From positions 1 through 17,862 of the forward strand of contig QIGM01000010.1 of assembly GCA_003230795.1 (NCBI GenBank): 17,862 nt of DNA. Direction: 5' to 3'. Under the pieces are notes generated by a model, which ran no database searches, was not told where the DNA came from, and saw only the letters and a program-made list of their open reading frames with translations. Position 1 is the first letter of the stretch, and each line of letters opens with the position of its first letter. Both the position numbers and the translations under genes were made by a program. This DNA comes from a bacterium (GTDB taxonomy: Bacteria > Bdellovibrionota_C > UBA2361 > SZUA-149). Positions 1-7,019 of the stretch are shown here, one piece after another.

Positions 1-90
1 AATCAACGACGCCGAAGAGAACGATCCCTGTGGAACTAGCGTGGTGCGTCGATCGAGAAGTTGATCGCGATTCGACTTTTCATCGCTCAT
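1..90 (-). CDS. Partial 5' end of a leftward gene, product unknown
   Basis: An open frame runs leftward from an ATG at 90 to the window edge: 30 codons with no stop, beginning MSDEKSNRDQLLDRR. No strong Shine-Dalgarno is visible upstream, and a second in-frame ATG does not occur nearby. The sequence around LLDRRTTLVPQG is faintly like the N-terminus of aminotransferases of the GabT type, but 30 residues are too few to assign it. The gene lies in the same direction as the small gene at 139-324 and would follow it by about 50 bases. Confidence 0.35.
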   Translation of the reverse strand, partial: MSDEKSNRDQLLDRRTTLVPQGSFSSASLI

Positions 91-138
91 AATCAAGTGT
101 CAGCAAGCAACCAGGAGGCTTCGGTGGCAACTTTGCAA

Positions 139-324
139 CTAGGTGCCACGATTGGCAAGCCAAGCATCGACTTGATATAGCGAACAAAACAGACGTCCTT
201 TTTCTGGGTATCCTTCTTCAACGGCATCCAGATATTGACGCCTTTCATCTTCCCAAAGGTGATCGACAACCTGTCGAATCGCGTGGAGCACTTCTTCGCC
301 GGGCAGTTGTTGCACTAATTCCAT
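139..324 (-). CDS. Small hypothetical protein (61 aa)
   Basis: No family was recognised. The start at 324 is chosen because GAGGA lies eight bases ahead of this ATG. The frame stays open upstream to a GTG at 381, which would give 80 residues, but that start has a weaker and more distant AGGA. The protein is acidic and predicted mostly helical (LPGEEVLHAIRQVVDHLWED), with a C-terminal stretch containing FCSLYQVDAWLANRG. It has no membrane segment and no cysteine pair suggesting metal binding. It lies downstream of, and in the same direction as, the PIN remnant at 528-908, with about 200 bases between them, so a shared transcript is possible but not shown. Confidence 0.5.
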   Translation of the reverse strand: MELVQQLPGEEVLHAIRQVVDHLWEDERRQYLDAVEEGYPEKGRLFCSLYQVDAWLANRGT

Positions 325-527
325 GTGTCTATTCCTCGCAGTTGATACCGAGTCGAGCATTGTTTCTGACGCGGTTTTCACATTTCATAACGTCCTTTAT
401 GTAATATAAAAGGCAGCCAATGCGCAAGCTTTTTCTGAGCCAGAGAACGAGCGTGCGTGGATTCATATTCTGTTAACAATAGTCGGAAATAGGAGTGCCC
501 TACGAAAAGTGTGCGAAATGCAGTCCG

Positions 528-908
528 CTACGGAGCTAATGACTTGATTGTCATCGACTGAACGCGAAACAAAGGCTTGGTCGACTTCTCTGTCGTGATG
601 AAGTCTTCGACTTTAGCCAGCTTGGCTGCTGTGATGTGCAGGGCGTCTGCTGCTGACAGTCCATGTTGCTTTGCTTCGATTTCGGCGTCACGAACAAGTT
701 CTGGCGTGGTCTCAATGAACTCAACTGCCGCAGCGAAATAATCTTCGTAGAATTGCTCTTCGGCAGATTGCCGATTGAAATGCGGTTTCGGAATCAGTTC
801 CATTCTCAGGATGTCACTTGCGACGAACTCGCGCGTGTTATCGTCGATAACATTTTGAGCATCTCTGGCGAGTTGCTCTGTTCCACGAACCATCCGTGTC
901 ATTCTCAA
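528..908 (-). pseudogene. PIN-domain (VapC-like) nuclease remnant lacking its N-terminus
   Basis: The readable frame carries the middle and end of a PIN domain: REFVASDILRMELIPKP (helix with a conserved acidic residue), a helical central part, and then GLSAADALHITAA and FITTEK, the places where PIN toxins carry their later catalytic acidic residues. PIN proteins normally open with a hydrophobic strand and an invariant Asp (pattern I-x-x-D-S/T). This frame opens instead with MRMTRMVRGTEQLA and reaches a stop just upstream (936-938). A neighbouring frame shows IFQID just ahead, which could be the eroded start, but it meets a stop after RN. No antitoxin gene is adjacent. I read it as an inactivated toxin gene; the alternative is an intact protein of a PIN subfamily lacking the first strand. 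Confidence 0.6.
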
Positions 909-1120
909 TTTCTTTGCAAATCTATCTGAAATATGCTAACGGTTTCGATTCTTCCTAGCTGCGCCACAAAATAGGCGAGCCTACGATCTCTCCGAATCCT
1001 CCAACCGAGTAGTCATTTCATCGCATAGCGGTTCGACGCCAAGGCAAGTTGCTTGGTTGAACCGGTGGCGTGCTCAAGGTTGTCTCAAGAGGTTTTTTTC
1101 TCTTACGCCGCTCGACTCTT

Positions 1121-1206
1121 CCCACACTAGCACACCGGTAAAGGCCAAGCCGCTTCGCGGTCCGCCTACGGCGGAGCCTTGACTCGGCGTGCCTATCCCG
1201 TGTGGG
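1121..1206 (+). promoter_or_regulatory. Folded leader upstream of the ArdC-family gene
   Basis: An 86-base domain is closed by a perfect 7-bp stem, CCCACAC (1121-1127) with GTGTGGG (1200-1206). Inside, CAAG (1146-1149) and CTTG (1178-1181) enclose two adjacent hairpins: CCGC-ttc-GCGG (1150-1160) and TCCGCC-tac-GGCGGA (1161-1175). This gives a nested, multi-branched fold between about 1100 and the start codon at 1280. The stretch is GC-rich relative to the gene and has no convincing reading frame. It could be a regulatory RNA leader or a protein-binding DNA structure. No known riboswitch was recognised, and no T-loop is present, so it is not a tRNA. Confidence 0.4.
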
Positions 1207-1279
1207 CCGACCGGCTGGTCCATCCTGTGCAACTGTTGCAGCAATGCCGGTAGCTGCATTCTTACGAGGAGATAATCCG

Positions 1280-2176
1280 ATGAAACGTGATGAAGCAATG
1301 AAACTGGCAACCGATGGATTCCAAGCGTTGAGTGATTCGCTAGCCCAAGGCAAGAGCGAGAGTTTGGTGACCTACCTTTCAGCGATGGCGCAGTTTCACA
1401 ACTATTCTTTCCGAAATTCGCTGCTAATTTTCAAGCAGAGAGAGACAGCGACAAGAGTGGCCGGGTTTCGCCAGTGGCAGAAACTGGGTCGCACGGTTAA
1501 GAAAGGAGAGAAAGGCATAGGCATTCTGGCACCACTTGTTTACAAGCAGTCAAAGGACGACCAGCCGAAGAAAGCGGCCAAAGCAGCAACGGATGTGAAA
1601 TCGAGCGAGAAGGAAATACGAGGCTTTCGGATTGTTCATGTCTTTGACGTAGCGCAAACTGAGGGCGAGTCCTTGCCAGAATTCACTGGGATTGAAGGTG
1701 AGCCAGGGCAATGGCTTCTTTGGTTGAAGAACATCGTTTCCCGTGCAGGCATTGAAGTGCAGTACGAAGACGATTTGGATGGAGCCGAAGGATTGTCACG
1801 TGGTGGAAGGATTTCCATTTTGTCGAGTCTTCCGCCTGCGGAATCCTTCTATGTGCTGGCCCACGAGTACGCTCACGAGCGTTTACACAAGGGGACACGT
1901 CGCAAAGAAACGACGCAAAAAGTTCGTGAAACGGAAGCCGATGCAGTTGCCTTTGTTGTTTCCAAGGCGATTGGTCTTGATTGTCAAAACCATGCCTCGG
2001 ACTACATCCAGCTTTATCATGGCGATGTGGATACTTTGCAAGAATCGATGCACTTCATTCAGAAGACAGCAGCCGACATGATTGCAGCACTTCAAGAAAA
2101 GGCAAAGCAATCGGAGGCTATGGAAGACGCAATGGGAGAAGTTTTTGATCGCCACGAAGCTCAGTACAAGGTGTAA
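1280..2176 (+). CDS. ArdC-family antirestriction protein with zincin-type metallopeptidase domain
   Basis: The 298-residue product joins an ArdC N-terminal ssDNA-binding domain (about residues 1-130; marks YSFRNSLLIF, FRQWQKLGR and KKGEKGIGILAP) to a C-terminal ImmA/IrrE-like peptidase domain. The latter has the zinc signature HEYAH at residues 195-199 and a downstream ETEADA at 217-222, where family members carry the third metal ligand. ArdC proteins are known from plasmids and integrative elements and are thought to protect incoming single-stranded DNA from restriction. The start at 1280 has GAGGAGA nearby; an in-frame GTG at 1202 would add 26 residues but overlaps the folded leader. The gene stands alone, followed by a strong terminator. 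The family call is firm; the antirestriction role is inferred from the family. Confidence 0.88.
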   Translation: MKRDEAMKLATDGFQALSDSLAQGKSESLVTYLSAMAQFHNYSFRNSLLIFKQRETATRVAGFRQWQKLGRTVKKGEKGIGILAPLVYKQSKDDQPKKAAKAATDVKSSEKEIRGFRIVHVFDVAQTEGESLPEFTGIEGEPGQWLLWLKNIVSRAGIEVQYEDDLDGAEGLSRGGRISILSSLPPAESFYVLAHEYAHERLHKGTRRKETTQKVRETEADAVAFVVSKAIGLDCQNHASDYIQLYHGDVDTLQESMHFIQKTAADMIAALQEKAKQSEAMEDAMGEVFDRHEAQYKV

Positions 2177-2204
2177 CTGTTCACGCCTACCTGCTCTTCA
2201 TGGC

Positions 2205-2239
2205 ACCCCGGTTTTTGCAGCACGCCAACCGGGGTTTTT
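2205..2239 (+). terminator. Rho-independent terminator of the ArdC-family gene
   Basis: A perfect 9-bp stem, ACCCCGGTT (2205-2213) with AACCGGGGT (2227-2235), is followed directly by a T run. It lies 29 bases after the stop codon. On the opposite strand the hairpin is not followed by Ts, so it acts for the rightward gene only. Confidence 0.88.
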
Positions 2240-2279
2240 CATTGATGAATGAAGTTGTTGAATGGCTCTAACCGAGTCG

Positions 2280-2618
2280 CTATCCGTTTTCACCAAGTTC
2301 TTTCTGACTAAGAGGTCGACGTTGTGCCCGTCGGATGCGAAGTATCCAAACAATAGAGGCATTTTCGTCGACTGTAAAAATGGCTCTAAAAACATGAGGT
2401 CGTTTGCCGTAGAGAAGTTGCCGGAGTTCGCGGCTCGACTTCCGATCCTCGGCAGCCCTCATGCAGCGAGTCGGATTTTTTTGCAGCGATTGTAACGTGT
2501 CGAAAAATCGATTGAACCACTTAAAGGCCGTTTCTGGGGCGCTTTGGGCCGCATACAGATAGGCCTGGTCCAAATCTTCGAGGGCGGCAGGTTGCAAACG
2601 AACCCGGTAAGTTTTCAT
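2280..2618 (-). CDS. ParE/RelE-type toxin of a type II toxin-antitoxin pair
   Basis: The 112-residue protein has the layout of the RelE/ParE superfamily. It opens with a strand (YRVRLQPAALEDL), then two helices rich in aromatic residues (AYLYAAQSAPETAFKWFNRF), then basic central and C-terminal strands (ELRQLLYGKRPHVFRAIF, VWILRIRRAQRRPL). ParE members poison gyrase and RelE members cut mRNA on the ribosome; the sequence does not decide between them. Its start overlaps the antitoxin stop by four bases (ATGA, 2615-2618), indicating translational coupling. Length and residue pattern look intact. Confidence 0.85.
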   Translation of the reverse strand: MKTYRVRLQPAALEDLDQAYLYAAQSAPETAFKWFNRFFDTLQSLQKNPTRCMRAAEDRKSSRELRQLLYGKRPHVFRAIFTVDENASIVWILRIRRAQRRPLSQKELGENG

Positions 2619-2854
2619 GCATCTTGCGGAATGTTGTGACGGTGGCGAACTGTATCGAAGGCTTCCTGTAATGAGACGCCTTGCTCTCCTTGGTCGAGCG
2701 TACTAAGACTCTCCTCGACGGCAATCCAATCAGCTTCTTTCTCTTCCAAAGTACGTAGGGCAAGCAGGAGCAAGTCGTCTTCTGAGTCGAACTCACCAAC
2801 AGCCATGTGCTGTTTGACCAGCTTGCTTAGCTCGGGTGGAAATTGATAACTCAT
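2615..2854 (-). CDS. Antitoxin partner of the ParE/RelE-type toxin
   Basis: This 79-residue acidic protein is the first gene of the leftward toxin-antitoxin operon. The N-terminal part (YQFPPELSKLVKQHMAVGEF then DSEDDLLLLALRTLEE) fits the ParD/ribbon-helix-helix pattern of a short strand and two helices used for DNA binding. The C-terminal part (GVSLQEAFDTVRHRHN) would wrap the toxin. The start at 2854 has AGGAG upstream at somewhat long spacing. Antitoxins of this class repress their own promoter, and an inverted repeat (ACCGT, ACGGT) lies between the putative promoter and this gene. The family call rests on pattern and gene order. Confidence 0.8.
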   Translation of the reverse strand: MSYQFPPELSKLVKQHMAVGEFDSEDDLLLLALRTLEEKEADWIAVEESLSTLDQGEQGVSLQEAFDTVRHRHNIPQDA

Positions 2855-2890
2855 GGTGGTTTGCTACTCCTGCCTTAACGGCACTTTCTA

Positions 2891-2959
2891 ACCGTAAAAC
2901 GGTCTCATATGGCTAGTCTGTCTACGGTCATTATAACACGCTTCGCTTCGATTGGCCAA
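2891..2959 (-). promoter_or_regulatory. Promoter and candidate operator of the toxin-antitoxin operon
   Basis: Read leftward, TTGGCC (2954-2959) and a perfect TATAAT (2930-2935) are separated by 18 bases, a good sigma-70-type layout about 75 bases ahead of the antitoxin start. Just downstream is the inverted repeat ACCGT-aaa-ACGGT (2891-2903), and another ACGGT lies at 2924-2928 beside the -10 box. These are candidates for antitoxin binding. No experiment or alignment supports the operator. Confidence 0.6.
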
Positions 2960-2998
2960 GGCTTAAACTCTGCTCAAAGCCTCTCTTTCAAGCAGGAA

Positions 2999-3259
2999 TC
3001 AGAGACTTGAGAAAGCAGCATCAATGGCAGCCAAGTGATCAAAATTTTCAGCAGGATTTGTGACAATCAGTATATCATCGATAAGTCTTGAAAACGGTAC
3101 GGGGTCTCGTCCATTACCTGAATAATTTCCACCTACCCAAACGCCATCTGGCTGAGAAAAATCATTGCGAAAGCGAACGTCTGTTGGTAGCCTCCATGCC
3201 CCGTAAAAAAGAAGAATTCCTAAGACAAGAGCCGATAATTGATGCAAATGCAGTACCAA
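2999..3259 (-). pseudogene. Possible gene fragment, unknown family
   Basis: A leftward frame ending in TGA at 2999-3001 reads like protein over its last 65 codons: RLPTDVRFRNDFSQPDGVW, then a glycine-rich turn, then FSRLIDDILIVTNPAENF. It has no ATG, only TTG starts without a ribosome site, and the residues upstream of about 3200 look like noise. This could be the 3' end of a gene whose 5' part was lost when the rightward AT-rich module was joined here. It may also be a chance frame. Apart from this and the promoter above, 2960-3335 holds nothing I can name. Confidence 0.25.
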
Positions 3260-3335
3260 GGTGGTGCTATCAATAGAAATATTCCTACAATTACATCTTT
3301 TAGAATCTCATTCATTTGTAGTGGCTACTCAAGCA

Positions 3336-4262
3336 ATGGAACTTCCAGAAGACAAGCTTCAAAGAGCCTTCTATTTATTTTATATCGTTGGGCTATGGCT
3401 AGCTCCATTTTGCTTTTTGGGCGATCAATGGGCGTTCGGAGCACTTGCATATCTTGGCACGAGAGTGATTTTCTATCTGCTTAATTACCTGCTTATAGAA
3501 TCACTCGAAATTGACTTTGATGAGTGGCTGCAAAATCGCGTTTCTAATTTGCGTCTTCTCTGGCTATACGCCCTCAGCTTTTGTGGCTTCTTTGGAGTAA
3601 TCTACGCAAGCGGCCAAGCATGGGCACTTGGTGTAATTATCATGTTGCTTCTTCTAGTTCTATGCAAAGTCACGCCGGTAGTATTTTTGAACTCCGACAG
3701 TTCTGAAGAAGACTGGAACACACTTGCATTAAAAGAAGAACGTCCTTTACTCGACGCAAGAGCTTTTCTTGGAATTACGTGTATTCCTTTTGGTTTATAT
3801 TTTCTCTTTTTTCTCAGCATCCTCTTCAGCGACGACGGCTTTACCAGAGCTTCAGCCATATTAAATGCTGTGCTATGGGCAGTGGCATTTATATCCATCT
3901 ACTTTATGATCTTTAGAAATCATCCTCGTTTATTTTCAAGAAAGAAATGGAAGATACTCCTTAGCTTAGCCTGGGTAATTCTATTGGGATGTTTTGTATC
4001 ATTCTTGTTCTACACTTCCGTTCGTGTAAACACGCCTAATTATAGTGACGAGAATGTCATGAATGAAAAATCCACCGAAGAAACGTTGCAGGAATATTTT
4101 GCTAGAGAGCTGCCTATTCCAAAAGAAGCTTACGAAGATGGCGGCCCACTGGACAATGGGTATCAATATAGGGTTGAAACAAGAAGCGTAGATGAGATTA
4201 TTAGAGATGCTGAGAAGGAGTATCTAAGAAGGAAAGCACTTGGGGATGCAGGTGCTAAATAA
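3336..4262 (+). CDS. Polytopic membrane protein, function unknown
   Basis: The 308-residue product has about seven hydrophobic segments (roughly residues 11-29, 33-55, 73-92, 96-117, 144-165, 174-194 and 206-227), followed by a charged soluble tail of about 80 residues (from SDENVMNEKS to the end) rich in Glu and Lys and probably helical. An acidic loop (NSDSSEEDW) separates segments 4 and 5. No family was recognised. The ATG at 3336 is preferred, but it lacks a clear ribosome site; an in-frame GTG at 3261 would add 25 residues, also without a good site, so the start is uncertain. This is the first gene of the AT-rich rightward module and is followed by a strong terminator, so it is probably transcribed on its own. 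Confidence 0.7.
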   Translation: MELPEDKLQRAFYLFYIVGLWLAPFCFLGDQWAFGALAYLGTRVIFYLLNYLLIESLEIDFDEWLQNRVSNLRLLWLYALSFCGFFGVIYASGQAWALGVIIMLLLLVLCKVTPVVFLNSDSSEEDWNTLALKEERPLLDARAFLGITCIPFGLYFLFFLSILFSDDGFTRASAILNAVLWAVAFISIYFMIFRNHPRLFSRKKWKILLSLAWVILLGCFVSFLFYTSVRVNTPNYSDENVMNEKSTEETLQEYFARELPIPKEAYEDGGPLDNGYQYRVETRSVDEIIRDAEKEYLRRKALGDAGAK

Positions 4263-4284
4263 TTGAATAGCGAGCAAGTATTGC

Positions 4285-4334
4285 CGTTCTTCGCAGTTTT
4301 CATAAACTGCTTGGCGAAGAACGCTTTTTTCTTT
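4285..4334 (+). terminator. Rho-independent terminator after the membrane-protein gene
   Basis: A perfect 10-bp outer stem, CGTTCTTCGC (4285-4294) with GCGAAGAACG (4314-4323), is extended by an inner AGTTT/AAACT stem (4295-4299, 4304-4308) and followed by CTTTTTTCTTT. It begins 22 bases after the stop codon. Confidence 0.85.
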
Positions 4335-4337
4335 CTA

Positions 4338-4573
4338 TGCAGCTATAGCTGCAACGGCCTCGCAAAACAAATATCCCGCCAGCCTGAAAGGCTGTCATGC
4401 TATTTGTACTTCGCGAGAACTTGTTCTTTCAGCTCCACCTACATTAGTTTCCGCAATGAATGAATATCATTCATCTCTGGGCGGAAAACTAATTCCGCTG
4501 CTCTCCCCCTCCGCCAAAGCCACCCCAATTTTGACTGCCGTTGGCAGCCTCTTTGTCGTTTGCATAGCAAACG
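4338..4573. other. Cluster of perfect hairpins and palindromes in a gene-free region
   Basis: Five further inverted repeats follow the terminator within 240 bases. (1) A 16-base perfect palindrome, TGCAGCTATAGCTGCA (4338-4353). (2) A three-tier nested hairpin: CTCGC/GCGAG (4359-4363, 4413-4417), ACAAATA/TATTTGT (4367-4373, 4401-4407), CAGCCT-gaa-AGGCTG (4380-4394). (3) A two-tier hairpin: ATTAGTTTCCGC against GCGGAAAACTAAT (4443-4454, 4481-4493, one bulge), with ATGAATGA-ata-TCATTCAT inside. (4) CTGCC-gtt-GGCAG (4535-4547). (5) CGTTTGC-ata-GCAAACG (4557-4573). No coding frame explains them. Candidates are a structured noncoding RNA, or a single-strand or double-strand replication or transfer origin. 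Confidence 0.6.
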
Positions 4574-5598
4574 AATTTCGCCTTAGTATAATGTGCTCGC
4601 CCCCTCCTACCACCACATACCCCTCGGTGAGAACCTCGTCCCAGCACTTTTGAACTGAATCGCCTGGGGGCGCTCGCAGTCCCCCGCTCGCTGGGCCGCT
4701 CGCATCCCCGACCTACTCCCTAGTGTCGTATGTCGTAAGGGCACAGACAGTTCCAATCTCTGATGATGAAACATCCTGAATATAGAAGGATTGTGATTTT
4801 GCGTGATTCGCCCCCGACCCCGCCTGTATTGAAGGATTGAATGAAGGTCGCTGTATTCGCATCCGAAGCACTCGGATTTCCAAGATGACAGTTCGAGACA
4901 AAAGGTGACACTAAAGTCGAGAGATGGCGGGTCATTGCCAATGGTTTTTAGAACCGGACGTCTATAGAAGACGAGAAACCTCTCAAAAGAAAGGGGGCAC
5001 ACGAGCAAAGAAGTAGTTACCACACCAACTCTTTGAGTGCCCGAAAAAGTTCCTTTAACCTAAAGACAAGACCCACCGCATGCTAGCACGAAGTGCCTTA
5101 TGACTATGCCACAACTAGCTTTTATTTGCGAACTTAGGGCGTTCTGGAAGAAGCAATCGAGGTAGCACCGACAGCTATGCCCATAAAATATAAGAAATTG
5201 CTCTTGCCTTACTCGCGGAAACCGTAATACTTGAACTTAACCACACCAACTTGCTCTTCGAGCCAGTTACCTAAAAAGTTTTACTAGAACAAGCATTCTT
5301 CTTTACCGGAGACACCCTAGATTTAGAAATTGATTGACCGATTTACTGGTCAATCGCATCTGCTGAAAGCCGGTGCCTTGTTTTTCAGTGTTCATACGCT
5401 GACAAGCCCGTTGGCTTTTCTTGGTTCCACAAGCCGCAGCAGTAAATGTAACATCGTCCATACGATGCGTTTGCTTCTCTGCGATGCTATGAGGTCCAAC
5501 AGCAACGTGTAAAATGTGTAGCTCTTTGATGTATATCTCTCTTGAGATACGCTCAAGCGTTGCATTTTCGCATGTTTACCTGTTTGGAGACCTCTCTC
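4574..5598. other. About 1 kb without a convincing gene
   Basis: Several overlapping leftward frames are open at 4607-5023, but none has a ribosome site, a recognisable motif or consistent codon use, so none is called. Two copies of ACCACACCAACT lie at 5019-5030 and 5240-5251; each is followed by CTT(T/C)GAG and then AAAAAGTT, making a loose direct repeat. A perfect 8-bp hairpin, GATTGACC/GGTCAATC, lies at 5332-5355. Closer to the next gene are AAGCC-cgtt-GGCTT, CATCGT-ccat-ACGATG and TATCTC-tctt-GAGATA. The last 250 bases are therefore likely the regulatory leader of the gene at 5599. Confidence 0.4.
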
Positions 5599-6519
5599 AT
5601 GGAACAACAACTCCCTTCGCCGTATGAAAATTGGCTTGGTGTTATAGCTTGCATTTGCTATGGCATGATTGCCACTGGGCATGAGCTAACCGTTTCGCAA
5701 ATGGTTCCACTAGTCCGAAAAGAGCTAGCCAGGAAGCATAAAGGTACTGGGAATTATCCAACAACTAAAACAATAAAGTCACTTCTAAAGAATCAAATTC
5801 TCCCGCCTTACGTGGAGAAAGGTGTTTTCCAAACCAAGGAATACACCGCGATTGTTCTGCCTTGGGGCAAATGTGGCTTGTTGGATAAACCGATTGCTTC
5901 TGTGACGGCCAAAGAGCTATATGCGAATGCTTCAACTATCGCCCAAGCGATTCAACATCGCCTAAAGCTTCTAGTAGGCGAGTGCATTGTTCCGCAAAAA
6001 GTAATTGCTTATCGCTACAGCATTAGCACTCCTCTTCGTATGAAGAATGTAATTCGCTCAGTTGCAAGGCCAACTTTTGCAGACGATAGATTTTACTCAC
6101 AGCTCTCTGAAGAAAAGATGTCCTACAAGGAGGTGTCTAGCTATCTCTCAACAGTTGAATCTCTGGATTCTCCTACGGCATATTTTGCAAGAGTCGATTT
6201 AGCAGTTCATCACTTGTCCACGATTGGTTTACACAACACCAAACCAATCATTCCAGGGCTCTGGTTTGTTCCTTGCATAAGCAAAGGACCAGAACCAAAG
6301 AGGACCATGCCATTCTTTGGCGTTTACCGACCAGAGAAACTAGACGAAATAGAATGGTTAACTGACCCAGAAAAAGCAATTAAATTCGATGGCCATTCTA
6401 AGAGATTAGAATTCTTTGACCCTGTACTATTATTCGGTGCCGCTTTTGATGCAACGAAGCTTCAAATAGTTCATGGTTTCATGAATGAGTATCGAATCTC
6501 CAGAGTAGAGATTTATTAG
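5599..6519 (+). CDS. Hypothetical protein (306 aa) opening the transfer-like gene block
   Basis: No family was recognised. The start at 5599 is set by GGAGA eight bases upstream; the frame extends back to 5542 without a better site. The product is soluble. Residues about 20-70 (TGHELTVSQMVPLVRKELA, TTKTIKSLLKNQILPP) have the helical spacing of a winged-helix DNA-binding domain, which is inference only. The C-terminal third is rich in aromatic and proline residues (IIPGLWFVPCISKGPEP, FFGVYRPEKLDEIEW). The gene follows the long structured gene-free region and leads a rightward run of genes that includes the replication-relaxation-like pair and the coupling ATPase. A DNA-processing role is possible but unproven. 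Confidence 0.6.
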   Translation: MEQQLPSPYENWLGVIACICYGMIATGHELTVSQMVPLVRKELARKHKGTGNYPTTKTIKSLLKNQILPPYVEKGVFQTKEYTAIVLPWGKCGLLDKPIASVTAKELYANASTIAQAIQHRLKLLVGECIVPQKVIAYRYSISTPLRMKNVIRSVARPTFADDRFYSQLSEEKMSYKEVSSYLSTVESLDSPTAYFARVDLAVHHLSTIGLHNTKPIIPGLWFVPCISKGPEPKRTMPFFGVYRPEKLDEIEWLTDPEKAIKFDGHSKRLEFFDPVLLFGAAFDATKLQIVHGFMNEYRISRVEIY

Positions 6520-6573
6520 CCTGTGATCGTCACTTCGTTGTCTTGTAATTTATCTTCTAGGAAAGGAAGTAAC

Positions 6574-6939
6574 ATGAATGTGCGACTATCTGATTTGCCA
6601 ATTGGAATCAAATTTAGAGAACGTAATACACTCATAGAACTAGAAATAATTGATTACAGTCCTATCCCAGGCAAAGAAGTCTGCGATGTAATTGCAATGC
6701 TGCAAGAATCTGTAACTTGCACAGTAGAATCCAGTAATGGTCGATTCACAACACATCTTATTGCAGGAGACACCCTTCGTTTTCCAGGAGATTTTGAGAT
6801 TGAAAGAGGGCTGGTGCAACCGGTTCTGACTGAAACACAGATGCAATCTTTAGAGCTATTTACGCAGCTTTTTCCAGAGGCAATTCAGAGAACACTAATA
6901 AGCTCCGACGAAAATATTTCTGCTTTGTCTATCCATTAA
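6574..6939 (+). CDS. Small hypothetical protein (121 aa)
   Basis: The start at 6574 has AAAGGAAG at ideal spacing; the frame extends upstream to 6523 without such a site. The protein is acidic. Its N-terminal two thirds alternate hydrophobic and polar residues as in a beta-rich fold (GIKFRERNTLIELEIIDYSP, TLRFPGDFEIERGLVQP), and its C-terminal third is helical (TQMQSLELFTQLFPEAIQRT). There are no membrane segments, and the few cysteines form no metal-binding cluster. It lies 54 bases downstream of the 306-aa gene in the same direction and 80 bases ahead of the next gene, so it is probably part of the same transcript. No function can be assigned. Confidence 0.6.
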   Translation: MNVRLSDLPIGIKFRERNTLIELEIIDYSPIPGKEVCDVIAMLQESVTCTVESSNGRFTTHLIAGDTLRFPGDFEIERGLVQPVLTETQMQSLELFTQLFPEAIQRTLISSDENISALSIH

Positions 6940-7019
6940 GACGAAAGCATCGCACTAGAGCAGTGTGAAAAAGTGCAGGCAGGACAGCACAAACACTCCT
7001 GAATAGTAATTGAGAAATC

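Noticed and set aside
1121..1206. A tRNA-like fold (7-bp closing stem, 86 bases)
   Set aside because: There is no T-loop (TTC) on either strand and no anticodon arm; the inner hairpins have three-base loops.
3261..3335. GTG start adding 25 residues to the membrane protein
   Set aside because: It has no clear ribosome site, and the added residues contribute nothing recognisable; kept only as an alternative start.
4607..5023. Leftward 138-codon frame and two overlapping frames in the gene-free region
   Set aside because: Three frames are open together, no ribosome site or motif is present, and the translations look random.
5019..5251. Iteron array of a plasmid origin
   Set aside because: There are only two copies, unevenly matched and 221 bases apart; real iterons come in several regular copies.
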